Shown here in pieces: positions 60,201-64,000 of a stretch of 64,000 nucleotides of DNA; within the stretch, counting starts at the first letter, position 1; each line of letters begins with the position of its first letter. The notes under the pieces are model-generated. The model worked only from the letters and a program-made list of their open reading frames with translations, searched no databases and had not been told where the DNA came from. A program made the translations under genes and the position numbers. The stretch comes from Bacillota bacterium (GTDB lineage Bacteria; Bacillota; Clostridia; Christensenellales; Aristaeellaceae). The DNA is taken from contig JAEYOV010000049.1 of assembly GCA_023411395.1 (NCBI GenBank), positions 1 to 64,000 of the forward strand. The letters are read 5' to 3'.

Positions 60201-61277
60201 TTACAGCGTAAACGCGATAGCAACGTCTTCCACGCTGTCCACAGGCCGGACCGTGCCCGCCAGGAACAGCTTGTCATCGGTGTACTGCTCACGGACCTTG
60301 TCATCATCCATGGCGTCCACCTGTGCCTCCGGCAGCTTCGTTTTCAGGTAGGTGCGCTGCCTGGGCAGGTCGATATCCACGGTGTTGGACCCGGCATACA
60401 GGACCGACAGCTTCTCCAGGCTGGCCAGGTAGTCACGGATGGCCGTGATCAGCAGGGATTTGTGGATATAGCTGTTCGGGACCTTGCCGATGTAGTTATC
60501 CTCGATGTTGGTGACGATGTCTTTTTCCAGCTGATTGAGGATGCGCACCACCTTGATCTTCTGGAATTCGGTGGACGCACCGCCCAGGGTGGTGAGGGAA
60601 GTGACGCCCCTGGCCAGCTTGACCTTCTCGCCATCGTGGTACAGAATCAGCTTACCGGCAGCAATGGCCGTGCTGGCCTGTGCGCGGGTCAGGTGCGGGC
60701 AATCGTCCACCTCCGGCAGCACCAGGTAGGTGGCGGATTCCCAAAGCTGCAGGCCCGCCAGGGCGCCCGCAATGCGGGGCAGGTAATCAAAGGCCGTGTA
60801 GGTTACGCCACCCACAACAATACCATCGGTGGCGAAGTGAACGAGCGCAGCATGATCCGGCGCCGTGGACCCGGCCACCACGAATAGGGCCTTCTTGCCC
60901 TTGTTGTCATAGGCGTCCTTTGCCCAGGTGATGAAGCCCGCCGCCTCGCCCTCGGTCAGACCGGCCACCGTGCAGACATCGAAGCGCTGCGTCTCAAGGA
61001 TGGTATAGCCATCGGCCAGCGCACCGGCCTCCGGCATGGCCACCAGGAGCAGCACAGAGGGCCGACCCATGAAGGCCCGGCTGATGGCCAGCTTGCTCTC
61101 ATCAGACCATTCCAGGGCCGCCAGGGCCTCCGCTTCGCTGGTGAAAGTTAGGGCGGAAGTGGAGGGCACAACAGCGTCCCGCAGGAGCAGCGCCAGCCGC
61201 CCGACAGGTGCAGCATTCCAGCCAGCCTGCAATGCCGTGGAGAAGGTCAAAATGACCTGCGGAAGTCCAAAAGCCAT
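60201..61277 (-). CDS. Phage tail sheath protein (XkdK-like)
   Basis: The 358-aa contractile sheath protein has the XkdK pattern: N-terminal VILTFSTALQAGWNAAPVGRLALLLRD, mid ERTYDAFDYLPRIAGALAGL-like (FDYLPRIAGALAGLQL), and a C-terminal VLYAGSNTVDIDLPRQ handle. Contractile sheath plus tube defines a myovirus-like tail. Start: ATG after AAAGGTG. Confidence 0.92.
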   Translation of the reverse strand: MAFGLPQVILTFSTALQAGWNAAPVGRLALLLRDAVVPSTSALTFTSEAEALAALEWSDESKLAISRAFMGRPSVLLLVAMPEAGALADGYTILETQRFDVCTVAGLTEGEAAGFITWAKDAYDNKGKKALFVVAGSTAPDHAALVHFATDGIVVGGVTYTAFDYLPRIAGALAGLQLWESATYLVLPEVDDCPHLTRAQASTAIAAGKLILYHDGEKVKLARGVTSLTTLGGASTEFQKIKVVRILNQLEKDIVTNIEDNYIGKVPNSYIHKSLLITAIRDYLASLEKLSVLYAGSNTVDIDLPRQRTYLKTKLPEAQVDAMDDDKVREQYTDDKLFLAGTVRPVDSVEDVAIAFTL

Positions 61278-61291
61278 AAGATCACACCTTT

Positions 61292-61762
61292 CTATGAATT
61301 GGGGTTGATTGAAAGATTCAGGAATTTCAGCTCCAGGAATTGAACCGGCGCCGGTTCCTCATCCTCGCGGAGCATGAACACCGAAAGCGCCACGGTGGCA
61401 TAGCCGGTACCGTCCCGCTCATCCCAGGCGAAGTCGGTGATGCTGGCCATGGACCCGTCCGGCAGGGGCAGCGTGTACACCTGGCCAAACAGCTCGTCCA
61501 GCTTTACAGCCACCGCCCGAAGGACCTCTACGTCCTCGTTCCCGGCATCGTCCAGGGGAGGGAAATACACCAGCTGCCAGGTGATCGGGTAGTGCCGGAT
61601 GTTGGTGGTGATGTTCGCGCCGCGCCAGGGCAGCAGGTCCAAAAAGAAAGAAGGCCGCTGGAAATCAGCGGGCACATCCACCGTGTATATGACAGGGACC
61701 TCCGACAAAGGAAACACCGTCCGCAGCGCATCAATGATGCCCTGCTGGGTTTTGTTCAGCAT
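61292..61762 (-). CDS. Tail completion-like protein (DUF6838 type)
   Basis: The 156-aa product (MLNKTQQGIIDALRTVFP..., FFLDLLPWRGANITTN, HYPITWQLVYFP) fits the DUF6838/XkdJ-like position just upstream of the sheath gene. Its start overlaps the previous stop by one base (TGATG), so the genes are coupled. Confidence 0.78.
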   Translation of the reverse strand: MLNKTQQGIIDALRTVFPLSEVPVIYTVDVPADFQRPSFFLDLLPWRGANITTNIRHYPITWQLVYFPPLDDAGNEDVEVLRAVAVKLDELFGQVYTLPLPDGSMASITDFAWDERDGTGYATVALSVFMLREDEEPAPVQFLELKFLNLSINPNS

Positions 61763-62235
61763 CAGTCCCCTACCCCCTTTAGGATTCCGGCCAGGAAGTC
61801 CTCGGCCATCTTGGGCAGCTCCGGCTTCAAATCTTCCAGGGCCGCCTCCGCGAAGTGTGTGCCGGGCACAAAGCCCTTGTTTACCTCATAGCCGCCCTTG
61901 GCCCGGCGGGCGCCCTTCCGGCTGCCGTGGTTGTGGCCCTTGGCCCGCTTGCCGATGACATGCCCATCATTGACCATGGGCGCATAATAGACTTTGGTAC
62001 CCACTTCCACATCACTATCGGAATACTCTTCCACCCATTCCTCGTCACCCTCATAGGGCACTTTGTGGAAGGATTGACGCAGCCGCCCTTCCTCGTCCGG
62101 CGGGGCATGCTGGTCCAAGTGGACAAAGTACCGGGTGGCCACCTTCTTCTGCAGGGCCTTGTATTCACGCGGAGCGATACGTGCGGCCCGGTCCAAAGCA
62201 TCAACGAGCTTCGACAGGCCGGTCACTTTGCCCAT
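61762..62235 (-). CDS. HK97 gp10-like phage protein (XkdI-like)
   Basis: The 157-aa head-tail joining protein has the gp10 pattern: KLVDALDRAARIAPREYKAL, RLRQSFHK, VGTKVYYAPMVNDGHVIGKR and VPGTHFAEAALE. Start: ATG after GGAAGGTG; it overlaps the preceding gene by one base. Confidence 0.86.
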   Translation of the reverse strand: MGKVTGLSKLVDALDRAARIAPREYKALQKKVATRYFVHLDQHAPPDEEGRLRQSFHKVPYEGDEEWVEEYSDSDVEVGTKVYYAPMVNDGHVIGKRAKGHNHGSRKGARRAKGGYEVNKGFVPGTHFAEAALEDLKPELPKMAEDFLAGILKGVGD

Positions 62236-62564
62236 TACACATCACCTTCCCAGGCGCCGGTGACCTCCAGGTGATGGCCGCGCACGTTGCCGGGCGGGTC
62301 CAGCCGCAGCTTGCCGATACCCGGTATGATGGCCAGGTCACCGGCCCGGATGTCCGCATCCGGCATAAAGCACAGATTATAGACTTTGGATTGTTTTGCC
62401 TGCGGGGCCTCCTGGGAAAGGTCGGTGGAATTCCGCGCAGCAGAGCAGGGAAAGGACCCGATCACCGTGGCCGTGGCCTTTTTCTTCACCACGCCCTGGG
62501 CATCCGCATCCTGCACCAGGCGCTGGATTGTGGCGGTCTTGTCAAGCAGGGAACGAAAGGACAC
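62235..62564 (-). CDS. Head-tail joining protein (XkdH/DUF3599-like)
   Basis: The 109-aa product (TATIQRLVQDADAQGV, ADIRAGDLAIIPGIGKLRL) fits the XkdH-type adaptor found between the connector and gp10-like genes. Start is GTG 7 bases after GAGGAGG. Confidence 0.8.
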   Translation of the reverse strand: MSFRSLLDKTATIQRLVQDADAQGVVKKKATATVIGSFPCSAARNSTDLSQEAPQAKQSKVYNLCFMPDADIRAGDLAIIPGIGKLRLDPPGNVRGHHLEVTGAWEGDV

Positions 62565-62576
62565 AGGGCCACCTCC

Positions 62577-63128
62577 TCACCACACCCTGGTACGATAGGG
62601 CCGCAGCAGGGCCGCAGCGGCCACAGACAGGGCCTCCAGGCCCGCCGCGCCTTCCGGGCGGGCATAGCTCACCTGGTAGTCCGAAAGGCGCTCACTGGCC
62701 ACCTGTTGGCCCTTGTTTTCAACGGTATTGTTCAGGGCAGCCACCAGGAGCGCAGCGGCCTGCTTGATGGGCGCCGGAACCGGCTCCAGGCCGCCGGTAT
62801 ACTTCACCAGGTAGCCGCCGGGCATGGGCGGCCAGACGCGGCCCTCTTCGCGGTACAGCAGCCCGGAATCCTTGTCCAAATGGCCGCCGGGCACAACCAC
62901 GCCATCCATGGTGACCTCCGTGATGGATTCCACAGGGTAGGCTTTCAGGACCAAAGCCCCGCCGCCGCCGGAACAGACCTGCGTGTATTCCTTCACGGTG
63001 ACCCACCGACTCAGGTACTCCTCCGCCATGGCGCAGGCAGCATCCACAAGGCCCTGCAAGCGCCCGCCCAGGTCATCCTCGCCCAGGCCCAGCATGGTCT
63101 GCACTTCCGCAGCGGTCACAATCGCCAT
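62577..63128 (-). CDS. Head-tail connector protein (gp6/YqbG-like)
   Basis: The 183-aa product (VTAAEVQTMLGLGEDDLGGRLQGLVDAACAMAEEYL, LKAYPVESITEVTMDG, GGYLVKYTGGLEPVPAPIKQAALL) is a typical gp6/YqbG-like adaptor that extends the portal. Start: ATG after GGAGGTGATGGGT; a long in-frame extension across the capsid stop is rejected. Confidence 0.87.
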   Translation of the reverse strand: MAIVTAAEVQTMLGLGEDDLGGRLQGLVDAACAMAEEYLSRWVTVKEYTQVCSGGGGALVLKAYPVESITEVTMDGVVVPGGHLDKDSGLLYREEGRVWPPMPGGYLVKYTGGLEPVPAPIKQAAALLVAALNNTVENKGQQVASERLSDYQVSYARPEGAAGLEALSVAAAALLRPYRTRVW

Positions 63129-63196
63129 ACCCATCACCTCCAAGAAATACGCAAAAGGAAGGGCAGACCCCGCCGTGGGAGCCTGCCCTGTGCCGA

Positions 63197-64000
63197 TTAG
63201 CCGCTGGTCTTCATGTTCAGCGTCTGGATGGCCGTGGCGTCCAGCAGCTTGGCATCGTACCGGCGGTAGGCCAGGAAGCCCACCTGACCGCTGGTGGCGT
63301 ACAGCTCGTTCAGCCTCTGGAAGTACAGGCCGCGCCGGTCCAGGATGCGGTACCATTTGAAATCACCATAGGCAATGGCCTGCTTGCCAGCCGTGGGCAG
63401 GGGCATTTCATCGCTGGTGTGCAGCGGGCGGGAGAGCAGCGTGTCGGGCTGGCCTTCCTTCAGGCCAGGCTGCCACAGATACTGGCCATCCGCCGGGGTT
63501 TTGAGCTTACGGATGAGCTTCACGGTGGCATCGTTCATGAGCCAAACCGCATTCTTGCGGAACTTCCGCTTGAGAGCATGCTGCAGGTCGATCAGCTCAT
63601 CCGCCGTGATCGCAGTCTCGGAAGCAGCATCACCGCCCTTTGTGGCATCCAAGAGGAAGCCCCTGGGCTGCTTGATGCCGGTGCCGTTCACGAAGTCGGT
63701 CTCCTCCAGGGTGGAGAAGGCCACGCCGAAATCGTCACGAATCCAGTTTTCCAGGTCAATGAACATGTCCTGCATGGATTCGTTGGTGACGATGGACAGC
63801 GCACCGGCCTTGTGAGCGCCCATGGTGAGCTTCGCCCAGTCGGGCTTGCTGGCCGTGAAGTCGGCGCCTTCATCCAGGTGGTAGGCCACCGCCCGGCCCG
63901 TAGCGTAGGGAATCTCAACATCGGAATTGCTGGACCGCACGGACGCCAGGCTGCGCATGATGTTGTACTGCTCGGTGAAGTCCAGGAGGGTGCGCTCCAG
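63197..64000 (-). CDS. HK97-type major capsid protein (5' part beyond window)
   Basis: The visible 267 residues are the C-terminal HK97 fold: VRSSNSDVEIPYATGRAVAYHLDEGADF, LSIVTNESMQDMFIDLENWI, DFVNGTGIKQPRGFLLDA and the C-terminal FLAYRRYDAKLLDATAIQTLNMKTSG. The frame stays open to the window edge (LERTLLDFTEQYNI upstream of the first internal ATG at 63958), so the true start is outside. Confidence 0.92.
   Translation of the reverse strand: MERTLLDFTEQYNIMRSLASVRSSNSDVEIPYATGRAVAYHLDEGADFTASKPDWAKLTMGAHKAGALSIVTNESMQDMFIDLENWIRDDFGVAFSTLEETDFVNGTGIKQPRGFLLDATKGGDAASETAITADELIDLQHALKRKFRKNAVWLMNDATVKLIRKLKTPADGQYLWQPGLKEGQPDTLLSRPLHTSDEMPLPTAGKQAIAYGDFKWYRILDRRGLYFQRLNELYATSGQVGFLAYRRYDAKLLDATAIQTLNMKTSG

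Larger units (their letters stand above)
39371..64000 (-). mobile_element. Prophage, PBSX/Xkd-like contractile-tail type (partial at right)
   Basis: Minus-strand late genes in the order capsid, connectors, sheath, tube, chaperone, tape measure, baseplate, fibres, endolysin and holin, then accessory genes up to the tRNA pair. Portal, terminase, integrase and repressor are not in the window and should lie beyond 64000. The left edge is placed next to the tRNA-Pro gene because integrases often use tRNA 3' ends; whether the restriction-modification pair is inside the prophage is not proven. Confidence 0.75.

Overview
The window looks like a chromosomal segment from a moderately GC-rich, endospore-forming member of the Clostridia. 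The left ~39 kb is host chromosome and carries several sporulation and germination markers: spo0A, a SipL-like LysM protein, a GerA/B/C-type germinant receptor operon, an alpha/beta-type small acid-soluble spore protein and two CotF-like coat proteins. The right ~25 kb is a prophage of the PBSX/Xkd type (contractile-tailed, myovirus-like) with its accessory genes. It runs off the right edge inside the major capsid gene.

Host part, left to right: glutaminyl-tRNA synthetase (minus strand) diverges from a secreted alkaline phosphatase and a YibE/F membrane protein. An AraC-type regulator follows with a textbook sigma-A promoter. Then come a membrane GT2 glycosyltransferase and a minus-strand operon of RpiR-type regulator, BaiN/HI0933-like flavoprotein, DEDDh exonuclease and nucleoside kinase. 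SurE, a Pro/Ala-rich protein, a ferritin-like/VIT1 metal transporter and galactose mutarotase come next. The spore block follows (ger operon, SipL-like, spo0A). After it are TPR/HEAT-type proteins with an HD-domain hydrolase, Hsp33, a methyltransferase, the SASP, a YesL-like membrane protein, an ECF sigma/putative anti-sigma pair, the coat proteins, and a YtrA-type GntR-ABC transporter operon with a visible operator.

At 37.5-39.4 kb an IS30-family element with perfect 29-bp inverted repeats sits inside a 17-bp-period repeat array, just upstream of a tRNA-Thr/tRNA-Pro pair. A tRNA 3'-end-like remnant follows the tRNAs and may be the prophage attachment site. Beyond it is an AT-rich convergent methyltransferase/putative restriction endonuclease pair. 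Next is an amidoligase with two small unknown proteins and a gamma-glutamylcyclotransferase. The two transcription units of this module share a duplicated promoter/leader. A CBO0543-type membrane protein follows.

The prophage late genes are all on the minus strand. In transcription order they are: capsid (partial), head-tail connector proteins, tail sheath, tail tube, tail chaperone with a -1 frameshift site, an AT-rich self-contained gene cassette, tape measure, baseplate hub and baseplate proteins, a set of tail-fibre-like proteins (one collagen-like), endolysin and holin, ended by a strong terminator.

The most interesting items are: the amidoligase/GGCT module with its duplicated regulatory leader; the AT-rich treble-clef/nuclease-like gene with its own promoter and terminator, inserted between tail chaperone and tape measure; the YtrA-type operator; the IS30 element within the repeat array; and the classic A_AAA_AAC slippery site in the tail chaperone.
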